A DNA stretch of 64,000 nt, taken from contig NZ_AUCN01000017.1 of assembly GCF_000429785.1 (NCBI RefSeq), positions 245,628 to 309,627 on the forward strand, written 5' to 3'. The notes below the pieces were generated by a model, which saw nothing but the letters and a program-made list of their open reading frames with translations, did no database searches and was not told the origin of the DNA. The position numbers were made by a program, and so were the translations under genes. Below are positions 53,570-62,269 of this stretch, in pieces (the first letter of the stretch is position 1; the number at the start of each line of letters is the position of its first letter). This DNA comes from Chitinibacter tainanensis DSM 15459 (GTDB lineage Bacteria > Pseudomonadota > Gammaproteobacteria > Burkholderiales > Chitinibacteraceae).

Positions 53570-55783
53570 TCAATGGCGTTGGCAGCGAATGATGCCTGAC
53601 ACCTCCTGAATTCTGGCGAATATTTTTTGTAATTGTTCGTTGTCGCGGATTTCAATTGTGAGTGCGATCCGTGAGCGGCCATCGCGGGCTTGCATATTCG
53701 CTGCGCTCACATTGATTTTTTCGCGCGACATAATATCGGTGAGATCGCGCAATAAATTGGGGCGCTCATTGGCTTCCACTTGAATATCCACCGCAAACAC
53801 ATGGCCATTACCCTGCAAATTACCCCATTCGGCTTTAATGAGTCGCTCTGGTGTATCGGCGGCGAGGCGTTTCAGCGCTAAGCAATCGCAACGGTGAATC
53901 GAAATGCCGCGCCCCTTGGTCACATAACCCATGACCGGGTCGGGTGGCACGGGCTTGCAGCACTTGGCCAGCATGGTCATCAGTTTGTCGATGCCCTCGA
54001 TCAAGATCCCCTCGCCATGCTGGCTGGCGCGAGCCGCTTTCACGAAGTCTTCTGGTGTTTCTTCGACCGGTGGTTCGGCGGGGCGCTGTGCATCGCTAAA
54101 GGCCAGATTGAGTTCACGCAGGCTGATTTCACCTTGGCCTAGGCCAACATACACCTCATCAATGGTTTTGCACTGCAGGCGGCTGGCGACGGTATCCTGA
54201 TTCAGATTGCTCGCGCCGGCGCGCGATGCTTCCTTGTCATACAGGTTTTTGCCTGCTTCGAGCGCCACATCGAGATTTTGCTGGCGAATCCAGTGGCGGA
54301 TTTTTTGCGCCGCCCGATGGCTTTTCACATACCCTTGGTGCAGCCAATCAAGGCTAGGGCCGCCTTCTTTGGTGGCTAGAATCTCGATGCGCTGACCGTT
54401 TTCCAGCGCGGTATTCAAGGGCACGATTTGGCCATTGATCTTGGCCCCACGGCAGCGATGCCCCAGATCTGTGTGCAGGTGATAGGCAAAATCCACCGGC
54501 GTGCTGCCCTTGGGCAGGGCAATTACTCGCCCGGCGGGGGTGAGCACATAGATGGTGTCCTGAAACAGCTCAGCTTTGAAGGCGTCGGTGAATTTATCAT
54601 CGGCGGCGACATCTTCGCGCCAATCCAGCAGCTGGCGCAGCCAGGCGATTTTTTCTTCATAGCGCGCATCACCGTGGCCGCCTTCTTTGTAGCGCCAGTG
54701 GGCCGCCACGCCATGTTCGGCATGATCGTGCATCTCAAAAGTGCGGATTTGCACTTCCACCGCTTTATCCTGCGGGCCAATCACCGCCGTGTGTAGGCTG
54801 CGATAGAAATTGCCTTTGGGCTGCGCGATATAGTCGTCAAATTCGCCCGGGATCGGCTGCCACAGGTTGTGCACAATCCCGAGCACTGTGTAGCAATCTT
54901 TGACATCATCGACCAGCACCCGCACGGCGCGGATATCGTAGAGCTCGGAAAAGTCGAGCTTTTTCTTCTGCATCTTTTTCCAGATGCTGTAGATGTGTTT
55001 GGGTCGCCCCATCAAATCCACGTGGGTGACGCCGGCTTTGGCCAGCTCGCGCCGCAGCGTTTCGAGCACATCGGTGATGAAATGCTCGCGATCGACCCGC
55101 CGCTCGTCCAGGAGCTTGGCGATTTTTTTGTAGGTGTCGGTATGCAGGAAGCGAAAACCGAGGTCTTCCAGCTCCCATTTGATTTGCCAGACCCCCAGCC
55201 GGTTGGCCAGCGGGGCAAACACATCCAGTGTTTCCTGCGCGATTTTGCGGCGGCGCTCTTCGGGCAATTTGGCGATGCTGTGCATGGTTTGGGTGCGCCA
55301 AGCCAATTTGATCAGCACTGCGCGAATGTCTTCCACCATCGCCAGCAGCATTTTGCGCTGCGCTTCAACCTGCTGGGCGTAGTCATCGGCTTTGCCACTG
55401 GCGGGTTTGGCCAGCGCGCGCAGCTTGCGCACTTTGCTCACGCCATCCACCAGCTTGCTCACCACTGGACCAAAGCGTTTTTCAATCGCCTCGGCAGATT
55501 TATCCAGTTTGTCGGGGATGCAAAACAGCAGGCTGGCAATGACGGCGTTGGCATCCATGCGCAAATCGGCCACGATGGAGGCACTGGCCACCGCGTGTAA
55601 AAACAGCGGCTCGTCGGTATCGGTATTGAGTGCATTACCATACACCTCGGCAATCCAGTCCAGCGCTTCGCGCAGGCGCGTGAGCTCGGCCGGGGCATAG
55701 CGCTCGGCCAGCGCGGCCAGCCAGCGATCCGGGTCGGCCGCTTCAGCAATCGATTGGGCAAGGGGGCGGGTAACTGCAACCAT
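53570..55783 (-). CDS. relA: (p)ppGpp synthetase RelA
   Basis: A 737-residue stringent-response enzyme. The N-terminal pseudo-hydrolase domain lacks the HDxxED of SpoT (here SLLFCIPDK), so hydrolase activity is unlikely. The synthetase part contains YDIRAVRVLVDDVKDCY, YIAQPKGNFYRSLHTAV and EVQIRTFEMHDHAEHG. TGS (DTIYVLTPAGRVIALPKGST), a Zn-finger-like CCKPVPPD...HRCDC segment and a C-terminal ACT/RRM domain follow. Start MVAVTRPL matches the E. coli RelA start MVAV and has GAGG upstream. Confidence 0.94.
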   Translation of the reverse strand: MVAVTRPLAQSIAEAADPDRWLAALAERYAPAELTRLREALDWIAEVYGNALNTDTDEPLFLHAVASASIVADLRMDANAVIASLLFCIPDKLDKSAEAIEKRFGPVVSKLVDGVSKVRKLRALAKPASGKADDYAQQVEAQRKMLLAMVEDIRAVLIKLAWRTQTMHSIAKLPEERRRKIAQETLDVFAPLANRLGVWQIKWELEDLGFRFLHTDTYKKIAKLLDERRVDREHFITDVLETLRRELAKAGVTHVDLMGRPKHIYSIWKKMQKKKLDFSELYDIRAVRVLVDDVKDCYTVLGIVHNLWQPIPGEFDDYIAQPKGNFYRSLHTAVIGPQDKAVEVQIRTFEMHDHAEHGVAAHWRYKEGGHGDARYEEKIAWLRQLLDWREDVAADDKFTDAFKAELFQDTIYVLTPAGRVIALPKGSTPVDFAYHLHTDLGHRCRGAKINGQIVPLNTALENGQRIEILATKEGGPSLDWLHQGYVKSHRAAQKIRHWIRQQNLDVALEAGKNLYDKEASRAGASNLNQDTVASRLQCKTIDEVYVGLGQGEISLRELNLAFSDAQRPAEPPVEETPEDFVKAARASQHGEGILIEGIDKLMTMLAKCCKPVPPDPVMGYVTKGRGISIHRCDCLALKRLAADTPERLIKAEWGNLQGNGHVFAVDIQVEANERPNLLRDLTDIMSREKINVSAANMQARDGRSRIALTIEIRDNEQLQKIFARIQEVSGIIRCQRH

Positions 55784-55943
55784 GAAAAACGTAGCCTCTA
55801 ACAGTCGGGCGGCCAGCAAAACGGGCACAAGCGGGTGCCGGCAGGCGCCGGTGAGCTCCGATTGGCAGAAAAAACTGCCAGCACACTGAATTTTGCCGAA
55901 AATAGTGGGTCTGTGATAGCGAAATTATGAACTGAAACCTGTC

Positions 55944-56522
55944 ATGCCCAGAAAACTATTGCGTCGATATTTGCCAGATCAAGCCCAGTTGCAAGAAAAC
56001 CGGGTGCTACGGCGCTTTGCGCACTGGTTTGAGCACCCTAATTACTGGCATTTGAATCGACGCTCGGTGGCGGGTGGTTTGGCGGCCGGCATGCTGGGCG
56101 GGCTGATACCCGGGCCTTTGCAGATTATCACCGCCTCGCTGCTGGCCTGGTGGTGGCGGGTGAATTTACCGGTGGCGGTGCTGGGCACTTTTTACACTAA
56201 TCCCCTGACTATTGGCCCTTTGTATTGGCTGGCCTTCACCTTGGGTAGTTGGGTGACGGGCCAGGATGGCGTTGCCACTATGGCGCAAATGCCGTCGCTG
56301 TGGCAACTGGGGCTGTGGGATTGGCTGCTGGCATTGCCAGATTGGCTGGCGGCACTGGGCGCGCCTTTATTGGTTGGGCTGCCGCTGCTGGGGGTGTTGC
56401 TGGCGCTCGGGGCGTTTGTACTGGTGCAGCTGGGGTGGCGCCTATCTGTGTATCGCTTGGTAGCCAAGCGTAATCAACGTGTTCAGGCCAATACTGGGGG
56501 CAGGTATAGAAAGGTGAGCTAG
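55944..56522 (+). CDS. DUF2062 membrane protein
   Basis: A 192-residue inner-membrane protein of the DUF2062 family. PxRxLRxYLP-like N-terminus, then HPNYWHLNRRSVAGGLAAGM, GLIPGPLQIITASLLAWWWRVNLPVAV and FYTNPLTIGPLYW, the family core. Two to three hydrophobic segments and a basic C-tail. Function unknown. Followed by a plus-strand terminator. Confidence 0.85.
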   Translation: MPRKLLRRYLPDQAQLQENRVLRRFAHWFEHPNYWHLNRRSVAGGLAAGMLGGLIPGPLQIITASLLAWWWRVNLPVAVLGTFYTNPLTIGPLYWLAFTLGSWVTGQDGVATMAQMPSLWQLGLWDWLLALPDWLAALGAPLLVGLPLLGVLLALGAFVLVQLGWRLSVYRLVAKRNQRVQANTGGRYRKVS

Positions 56523-56553
56523 TTGCTCGCTTCAGGCTGAAGCCTTCATGCTC

Positions 56554-56623
56554 TATTCCCACCCCTCCCGTCCCCTCCTTGAGGGGAGCCTCGCTGCGCG
56601 AGTGAAGTTCGTCATCAATCTGA
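56554..56623 (-). repeat. Dispersed 70-bp repeat, copy B (inverted relative to copy A)
   Basis: Reverse complement of the element at 18400-18469, same length, about seven differences. It lies between the DUF2062 gene and rsgA. Both stem sequences are kept and one loop differs. Confidence 0.75.
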
Positions 56624-56624
56624 G

Positions 56625-56646
56625 GCGAACTAATCGTTCGCTTTTT
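56625..56646 (+). terminator. Terminator after the DUF2062 gene
   Basis: Stem GCGAAC/GTTCGC, loop TAATC, followed by TTTTT (56642-56646). Just past the dispersed repeat and before the convergent rsgA stop. Confidence 0.65.
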
Positions 56647-56666
56647 ACCGCAGCGAGTGCGCTGAC

Positions 56667-57551
56667 TCAGTAATTGTTTTTGGCCAGATAGATTTCATCC
56701 TGCAGCCGGTGCAAAAGCTCCAGTCGGCCGGGGGCGATGTCGCCGCTGGCCACGGCGGCGGTGACTTGGCAGCCGGGCTCTTGCCGGTGGCGGCAATTGG
56801 CAAAGCGACATTGGCCAATATACGGCACAAAATCGGCCATCAAGCGCGGCAAGTCTTCAGCTGCCACGTGGGCGAGCCCAAATGATTGCAAACCCGGCGA
56901 ATCAATCAGCTCGGCGGTTTCGTCCAGCTTATATAGCTGCGCGTGGGTGGTGGTGTGTTTGCCGGAATCCAGCGCCTGTGAAATCTCATTCACCCGCGCA
57001 TTCGCGTCAGGAATCAGCGCATTGGTGATGGTGGATTTGCCCATGCCCGATTGCCCCACCAGTACGCTCACCTGGCCGGCTAGCCATGGCCGCAAGGGGC
57101 TTAAATCCTGTTTGGCCGAGATTTCAACGACCGGATATTCATAGCGCTGATAGTAGGCCAGCCGCGCGCGGGCTTGCTCGCTTTCGGGGAGGTCACATTT
57201 ATTCAGGCAAATCAGCGGGCGGATGCCGGCTTCGGCGGCGGCCAAAAGCGCCCGGCCAATGAGTTCATCCGAAAAGCTGGGCACTGGCGCCACCACGATG
57301 ATGATTTGCGTGACATTGGCCGCGATGAGTTTGCTTTTCCACTGATCAGAGCGATAGAGCAGGGTTTGCCGCTCTAGCGCCTTATTGATCACCGCTTGCT
57401 CTTGATTCAGTACGGTGATGGCTACCCGATCGCCGCAGGCATAATCGGTTTTTTTGCCGCGGGTGGAGGCCGATAGGCGTTGGCCATCGGCTAATTCCAC
57501 AATATAAACTTTGCCGTAACTGGTAACGATGCGGGCGGTGGTGTCGGTCAT
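56667..57551 (-). CDS. rsgA: Ribosome small-subunit GTPase RsgA
   Basis: A 294-residue circularly permuted GTPase assisting late 30S maturation. OB-fold first (about 1-65), then G4 NKCD (117-120), G1 GQSGMGKST (166-174), G3 DSPG (217-220). Zn ligands Cys248, Cys253, His255 and Cys261 in the C-terminal finger. AGGACCTC precedes the ATG. Followed leftward by no other gene on this strand. Confidence 0.95.
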   Translation of the reverse strand: MTDTTARIVTSYGKVYIVELADGQRLSASTRGKKTDYACGDRVAITVLNQEQAVINKALERQTLLYRSDQWKSKLIAANVTQIIIVVAPVPSFSDELIGRALLAAAEAGIRPLICLNKCDLPESEQARARLAYYQRYEYPVVEISAKQDLSPLRPWLAGQVSVLVGQSGMGKSTITNALIPDANARVNEISQALDSGKHTTTHAQLYKLDETAELIDSPGLQSFGLAHVAAEDLPRLMADFVPYIGQCRFANCRHRQEPGCQVTAAVASGDIAPGRLELLHRLQDEIYLAKNNY

Positions 57552-57566
57552 GAGGTCCTGAAGTCG

Positions 57567-57881
57567 CTAGGGCTTAAGTAAATCCACCCGCGCGGCACAA
57601 ATAAAATCATTACGTGAAAGGCCGCCGGCCGAGTGGGTATTCCAGCTCAGCTTGCAGCGCGAAAAGGTTAACTCCATGGCCGGATGGTGATCTTGCTGGT
57701 GCGCAAGATAAGCCACCGCGTTGGCAAAGGCCATGGTCTCGTGGAAATTGCGAAAGCGGAATATTTTTTCCAGCGAGCCATTATTGATAATCCAGTCGTG
57801 CACCTCGGTGCACAACATTTCGGCGGCGACTTCGTCGAGTTTGTCTGCTTTTGCGGCGCAGTGTTCGTCAGCCAATGCCAT
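57567..57881 (-). CDS. phhB: Pterin-4a-carbinolamine dehydratase
   Basis: A 104-residue enzyme recycling the tetrahydropterin cofactor of phenylalanine hydroxylase. Family pattern FRFRNFHETMAFANAVAYLA, then QQDHHPAMELTFSRCKLSWNTH and the GLSRNDF end. MALADEHC start has AAGGAGCGCACC upstream. Lies 15 bp before rsgA, probably co-transcribed. Phenylalanine hydroxylase is not in the window. Confidence 0.92.
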   Translation of the reverse strand: MALADEHCAAKADKLDEVAAEMLCTEVHDWIINNGSLEKIFRFRNFHETMAFANAVAYLAHQQDHHPAMELTFSRCKLSWNTHSAGGLSRNDFICAARVDLLKP

Positions 57882-57898
57882 GGTGCGCTCCTTATTTG

Positions 57899-57944
57899 GC
57901 GGGGGTAAACAGTGTCTTTCTAGCACGGTTTTTTACCCTCGCCA
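57899..57944. repeat. Intergenic inverted repeat between M48 protease and phhB
   Basis: Arms GGCGGGGGTAA (57899-57909) and TTACCCTCGCC (57934-57944), one mismatch, loop 24 nt. Resembles the GGTATA-type hairpins only in layout. Could be a weak terminator for neighbouring transcripts. Confidence 0.4.
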
Positions 57945-57952
57945 GCGCTATC

Positions 57953-59206
57953 TCATCCTTGGGCTAAGCGTTGCAAGGCAGCAATTCGCAAGCTGGCCGG
58001 CGGGTGACTGTCATAAAACATGCTGTGCAGCGGATCAGGCGTGAGCGTGGCGGCATTATCGCGGTATAGCTTCACCAAGGCCGCCACCAAATCACTGGCC
58101 GCAGTCTGGCTGGCGGCGTAGGCATCGGCTTCATATTCATGCCGGCGCGACATCAGTGAGCCCAGCGGCGAAAAGATAAAGGTAAACACTGGCAAAACCA
58201 GGAAAAACAGCAATAAAGCGCTGGCCGTTGAAGCGCTTTGCACGCCCAAGCCCTGATAAAACCACAGCTCGGTTTTGAGCTGGCCCAATAACCACAATAG
58301 GCCCAGCATCAGGGCAAAAGTCCAGATCAGGCGTTTGGCAATATGGCGGTGTTTGAAATGCCCCAGCTCATGCGCGAGCACGGCTTCCACTTCTTGCGGA
58401 GCCAGATGGTTGAGCAGGGTATCGAAAAACACAATGCGCTTGGCTTTGCCCAGGCCGGTAAAGTAGGCATTGCCATGGCTGGAGCGTTTGCTGCCATCCA
58501 TCACAAATAGGCCATTGCTTCGAAAACCGCAGCGCGCCAGCAAGGCTTCAATCCGCGTTTTCATTTCGCCATCGGCCAGCGGCTCAAAGCGATTGAACAG
58601 CGGGGCAATATAGGTCGGAAATAGCCACATCAATAGCAGCGAAAAACCCAGCCACGTCGCCCAGACATACAGCCACCATTGCTCGCCCATGCGGCCCATC
58701 AGCCACAGCACCGCAGCGACCAGCGGCAGGCCAATCAGCGCCGCCAGTGCGGTGGATTTGAGGGTGTCGGCGATAAAGAGCTTGGGGCTCATCTGGTTAA
58801 AGCCAAAGCGCGCTTCGATCACAAAGGTGGAAATCCACGCAAACGGCAGGCTCAGCAGCGAATTGGCGATGGCCAATAAGCTGATTAGGGCCAACCCTTG
58901 GGCGATTTCATGGCTAAACCAGCTCTGGCTCAGCTGGCTAAACCACTCGATACCGCCGCCGAGGGTGAAGGCGGCCAACACCATGGCATCAAAAATACTC
59001 ACAAACAGCCCAAAGCGGGTTTTGGCCACGGTATAGGCGGCCGCTCGGCCATGCGATTCGAGGCTGATTTGCGCGGCAAATTCCGCCGGCACCGTCTGGC
59101 GATGGCGCAAAACATGGTTGATATGGCGCATGCCCAGCCACAGTTGCAGAGCAACACTGGCGACAAGGGCAAACACAAACAGAATAGAAAATTGGCTGGC
59201 AGTCAT
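57953..59206 (-). CDS. M48-family membrane metalloprotease (Ste24/CAAX-protease type)
   Basis: A 417-residue integral membrane zinc protease. Seven or so hydrophobic segments surround HELGHFKH (HExxH) and the third ligand Glu in [31 protein letters not shown] is a family block. Bacterial Ste24-type members probably act in membrane protein quality control; no substrate is implied by neighbours. I took MTASQFS as start, since the longer frame runs opposite orn with no homology. Weak ribosome site. Confidence 0.9.
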   Translation of the reverse strand: MTASQFSILFVFALVASVALQLWLGMRHINHVLRHRQTVPAEFAAQISLESHGRAAAYTVAKTRFGLFVSIFDAMVLAAFTLGGGIEWFSQLSQSWFSHEIAQGLALISLLAIANSLLSLPFAWISTFVIEARFGFNQMSPKLFIADTLKSTALAALIGLPLVAAVLWLMGRMGEQWWLYVWATWLGFSLLLMWLFPTYIAPLFNRFEPLADGEMKTRIEALLARCGFRSNGLFVMDGSKRSSHGNAYFTGLGKAKRIVFFDTLLNHLAPQEVEAVLAHELGHFKHRHIAKRLIWTFALMLGLLWLLGQLKTELWFYQGLGVQSASTASALLLFFLVLPVFTFIFSPLGSLMSRRHEYEADAYAASQTAASDLVAALVKLYRDNAATLTPDPLHSMFYDSHPPASLRIAALQRLAQG

Positions 59207-59296
59207 CGGTGGGGCAAGCCGGCCGTAGCGGGCGTGCGCCCAGCGGTACGGTTTGCGGCTAAAATAGCGGTTTGGATTAAATTCAAGCGAGTAAGT

Positions 59297-59893
59297 ATGC
59301 CACAAGACCAGAACTACTTGGCGTGGGTTGATATGGAAATGACGGGCCTGGAGCCTGAAACCGACCGCGTACTGGAAATCGCGCTGATCATCACCGACAG
59401 CCATCTGAACATCGTGGCCGAAGGCCCGGTACTGGTGGTGCATCAGCCTGCCAGCGTGCTCGATGCGATGGACGAATGGTGCTCGAAAACGCACGGCAAT
59501 TCCGGTCTTACCGCCCGCGTGCAAGCGTCAACGCTGGATGAAGCCGCGGTTGAAGCACAAATGCTCGAGTTTCTGGCGCAATATTGCCCTAAAGGCGCTT
59601 CACCTTTGTGCGGCAACTCGGTGCATCAGGATCGCCGCTTCCTAGTGAAATACATGCCGCAACTGGAAAGCTGGTTCCACTATCGCAATCTGGATGTTTC
59701 CACCGTGAAAGAGCTGTGCAAACGCTGGGCTCCACAAGTGGCTAAGCAATTCAAAAAGCGTGGCGCGCACACCGCCTTGGCGGATATTCAGGAATCCATC
59801 GACGAGATGAAATTTTACCGTGAGCATTTCATCAAGCTGCCGGGGCAGGGCGTGGATGTGACGCTGCTGCAAACCGAAGAAGATGATGCGTAA
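59297..59893 (+). CDS. orn: Oligoribonuclease
   Basis: A 198-residue DEDDh 3'-5' exonuclease degrading 2-5-mers and pGpG, thereby finishing c-di-GMP breakdown begun by EAL proteins. [21 protein letters not shown] supplies Asp/Glu; [27 protein letters not shown] and [11 protein letters not shown] give the remaining acidic and His ligands. Start MPQDQN at 59297; the 133 codons upstream in frame are antisense to the protease and not protein-like. Confidence 0.95.
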   Translation: MPQDQNYLAWVDMEMTGLEPETDRVLEIALIITDSHLNIVAEGPVLVVHQPASVLDAMDEWCSKTHGNSGLTARVQASTLDEAAVEAQMLEFLAQYCPKGASPLCGNSVHQDRRFLVKYMPQLESWFHYRNLDVSTVKELCKRWAPQVAKQFKKRGAHTALADIQESIDEMKFYREHFIKLPGQGVDVTLLQTEEDDA

Positions 59894-59914
59894 GTATTCG
59901 GCCGAGGAGCGGCG

Positions 59915-60427
59915 ATGACTGATTTTCCTGCACCGTTTGCCCGCGAAGTCGATGCGCTGGCTACCGAAATTGGCCAGCTCTTGCTCGCGCGGGGTGAAAC
60001 GCTGGCAACCGCTGAATCGTGCACCGGTGGTTTGATTGCGGCGGCGATTACCGAGATTGCCGGCTCCAGCGCTTGGTTTGAGCGCGGCTATATCACTTAT
60101 GCCAACCACGCCAAGGCTGAGATGCTGGATGTGCCACCGGCGTTTATTGACGGGTTGGGCGCGGTGAGCGAGCCGGTAGTAGCGGCGATGGCGCAAGGCG
60201 CGGCCAGCCATGCCAGCGCGCGCTGGGCGATTGCGGTATCCGGCATCGCCGGGCCCAGTGGCGGTACGCCAGAAAAACCAGTCGGCACGGTGTGGCTGGC
60301 TTGGGCGACCCCGGCTGGTATTGTGACCGAACGGCAGGTATTTGCCGGCAATCGTTCACAGATCAGGGCGGCCACGGTATACCGTGCCTTAGAGCTTCTA
60401 GCCCAATTATTGCTAGAGGCAGCCTGA
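59915..60427 (+). CDS. pncC: CinA-type nicotinamide-nucleotide amidohydrolase
   Basis: A 170-residue stand-alone CinA C-domain (PncC), deamidating NMN to nicotinate mononucleotide in pyridine-nucleotide recycling. LATAESCTGGLIAAAITEIAGSS has the catalytic Ser region, followed by FERGYITYANHAK and AVSGIAGPSGGTPEKPVGTV. GAGGAGCGGCG precedes the ATG. Stop overlaps the next start (TGATG). Confidence 0.92.
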   Translation: MTDFPAPFAREVDALATEIGQLLLARGETLATAESCTGGLIAAAITEIAGSSAWFERGYITYANHAKAEMLDVPPAFIDGLGAVSEPVVAAMAQGAASHASARWAIAVSGIAGPSGGTPEKPVGTVWLAWATPAGIVTERQVFAGNRSQIRAATVYRALELLAQLLLEAA

Positions 60428-61137
60428 TGGCCCGCGCGGCCCGCTTGCTGGATTTGCTGCAGCTCTTACGCCAGCATCGATTTCCGGTGAGCGGGCAGGC
60501 GTTGGCGGCGGAGCTGGGTATCAGTTTGCGCACGCTGTACCGCGATATTGCCACCCTGCAGGCGCAGGGCGCGGAAATTAGCGGCGAGGCCGGGCTGGGC
60601 TATGTGCTCAAGCCCGGTTTTGTTTTGCCGCCGCTGATGTTTGATCAAGATGAGCTGGATGCTGTGTTGCTGGGCTTGAACTGGGTGGCTGAGCGCACCG
60701 ATCCGGCCTTGCAAAGCGCCGCGCGGCAGGCCTTGGCCAAAATCAGTGCGGTGCTACCCCCGGAGCGCCGCCCGCAGCCGGGGCAAGCGGTGCAGCTGGT
60801 GGGGCCTGTACCCTTGGCGCCCGAGAGTAATGCCTTGCTGGCGCAATTGCGCCAGGCGATCCGCCGCCAGCAGGTGCTGCAGATTCATTACCTCGATCTG
60901 CAGCAGATTCCGTCGCGCCGCGCCATCTGGCCGTTGGCGATTGGCTACTTTGAGCAAGTGCGGGTGCTCGTGGCCTGGTGCGAATTGCGTCAGGGTTTCC
61001 GCCATTTTCGCACCGACCGCATTAGCCACTGCGAGCCATCGGGGGCGCGTTATGCCGGTTCGCGGGCGCAGTTACTGCAGGCTTGGCGCGCGCAGGAAGG
61101 CATTGCCCGTAGCGTGGCGACTGCTGACATTTTCTGA
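60427..61137 (+). CDS. YafY-type HTH-WYL transcriptional regulator
   Basis: A 236-residue DNA-binding protein. N-terminal DeoR/HTH_11 winged helix (VSGQALAAELGISLRTLYRDIATLQAQGA), then a WYL domain (IHYLDLQQIPSRRAIWPLAI ... RHFRTDRIS), where the core Trp-Tyr-Leu is replaced by WPLAIGYFEQVRVLVAWCE. Start ATG overlaps the pncC stop. It precedes a small VOC protein by about 75 bp and could control it, a common pairing. Confidence 0.88.
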   Translation: MARAARLLDLLQLLRQHRFPVSGQALAAELGISLRTLYRDIATLQAQGAEISGEAGLGYVLKPGFVLPPLMFDQDELDAVLLGLNWVAERTDPALQSAARQALAKISAVLPPERRPQPGQAVQLVGPVPLAPESNALLAQLRQAIRRQQVLQIHYLDLQQIPSRRAIWPLAIGYFEQVRVLVAWCELRQGFRHFRTDRISHCEPSGARYAGSRAQLLQAWRAQEGIARSVATADIF

Positions 61138-61212
61138 CACTGGCATGGCGCATAGTGGGGGTACGGACAGGCCACAGTGGCCGATCCACTGACCAACCCA
61201 CGGAGAATGACC

Positions 61213-61590
61213 ATGACTGCTTTTGACCCTAGCTATGTATTGCTGTATGTCCAAGACCCACAAGCCAGTGCCGCCGCGTATCAGCGCTTACTGGGGCAAG
61301 CGCCTGTCGAGCTGAGCCCGACGTTTGCGTTGTTTGTGCTGCCGTCTGGGCGCAAATTGGGTTTGTGGCAGCAGCCAGGGGTCTTGCCGGTGGCAGAGGG
61401 GCAGGGCGCGCGGGGTGAATTGTGCAGCACGGTGGCCGACATGGCGGCGCTGGAAGCCGCCCAAACCGCCGGCGTTGCGGCGGGTTGGACGCTAATCCTG
61501 CCGATTACTGAAATGGACTTTGGCACGACGCTGGTGCTGGCCGATGCCGATGGCCATCGCCTGCGTTACTTCGTGCCAGCCCAAGCTTAA
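61213..61590 (+). CDS. VOC (glyoxalase-fold) protein
   Basis: A 125-residue vicinal-oxygen-chelate protein: YVLLYVQDPQASAAAYQRLL starts the first beta-alpha-beta-beta-beta module, GTTLVLADADGHRLRYFVP the second. GGAGAATGACC gives the ATG at 61213. A separate ATG two codons upstream is too close to the ribosome site. Metal-ligand pattern is incomplete, as in PhnB-like or drug-binding members. Substrate unknown. Confidence 0.82.
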   Translation: MTAFDPSYVLLYVQDPQASAAAYQRLLGQAPVELSPTFALFVLPSGRKLGLWQQPGVLPVAEGQGARGELCSTVADMAALEAAQTAGVAAGWTLILPITEMDFGTTLVLADADGHRLRYFVPAQA

Positions 61591-61598
61591 GGCGGGGT

Positions 61599-62192
61599 TT
61601 AGTTCAGGCCATTTAAGCGCAAGGTGAGCTGCACCCGATCGGCAATGCCCAGTTTTTCGTAGCAGCTGGTCAAGTGCGCCTTGACCGTGCGCTCGGAAAT
61701 ATTCAAAAAACGGGCGATTTCCTTATTGGCATAGCCTTTGGCGGCGTAGCGGGCGGTTTCCAGTTCCCGCTCGCTCAGGGCCGATAAATCGGGTGCCTGT
61801 TGCGCGGGTAAATGGTTGATCGCGGCCAGAATCCGCTGCACCAGGCTACGCCCGGCCCAGATTTCGCCAGCACTAACCACGGCCATAACTTGCTGCAATA
61901 ATTCATTCGGTGCGAGCGCGTGGCAGTAGCCGCGTGCCCCCATGCTCAGCCACTGGTGACCTTGCTCATCGCTGGGTACGGTACTGGTGGCAATGCTGGC
62001 GTAGCGCTGTAAAGCGGTCCGCCATTTTTCAACAATCTGACATGCCGGGTGCTGGGTATCCAGTACCACGATGCTGTCCGGAGCCAAATCCGGCAGTGGA
62101 TAAGCGACGGGCTGACAACGCTCCCCCCACGCTTGCTGCCAGTGCTTAAGCAGGCTGGCATCTTGGCTGAGCAGATAAATCAACTGACTCAT
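61599..62192 (-). CDS. LuxR-type regulator with degenerate receiver
   Basis: A 197-residue regulator. The N-terminal domain follows the receiver fold but has only one N-terminal acid near 11, keeps a possible phospho-site Asp45 (VVLDTQHP) and lacks the conserved Lys (GYCHALAP). The C-terminal GerE/LuxR helix-turn-helix is intact (LSERELETARYAAKGYANKE to VKAHLTSCYEKLGI). It lies 77 bp after the TolC-type gene on the same strand, so it likely belongs to the secretion/adhesin locus. Phosphorylation is uncertain. Confidence 0.85.
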   Translation of the reverse strand: MSQLIYLLSQDASLLKHWQQAWGERCQPVAYPLPDLAPDSIVVLDTQHPACQIVEKWRTALQRYASIATSTVPSDEQGHQWLSMGARGYCHALAPNELLQQVMAVVSAGEIWAGRSLVQRILAAINHLPAQQAPDLSALSERELETARYAAKGYANKEIARFLNISERTVKAHLTSCYEKLGIADRVQLTLRLNGLN

Positions 62193-62269
62193 GCGTATTC
62201 CAATCTAAGCGGGTATTGTGCTGCAAGGCATTATTGCTAATGCCTGCAGCCCAATAGGTGGGGGTAGTA

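Noticed and set aside
53479..53682. 67-codon minus-strand frame overlapping the relA 3' end
   Set aside because: Overlaps relA out of frame, with no ribosome site or known family.
58898..59296. N-terminal extension of oligoribonuclease
   Set aside because: The extra 133 codons are antisense to the M48 protease, and known Orn proteins begin near the ATG at 59297.
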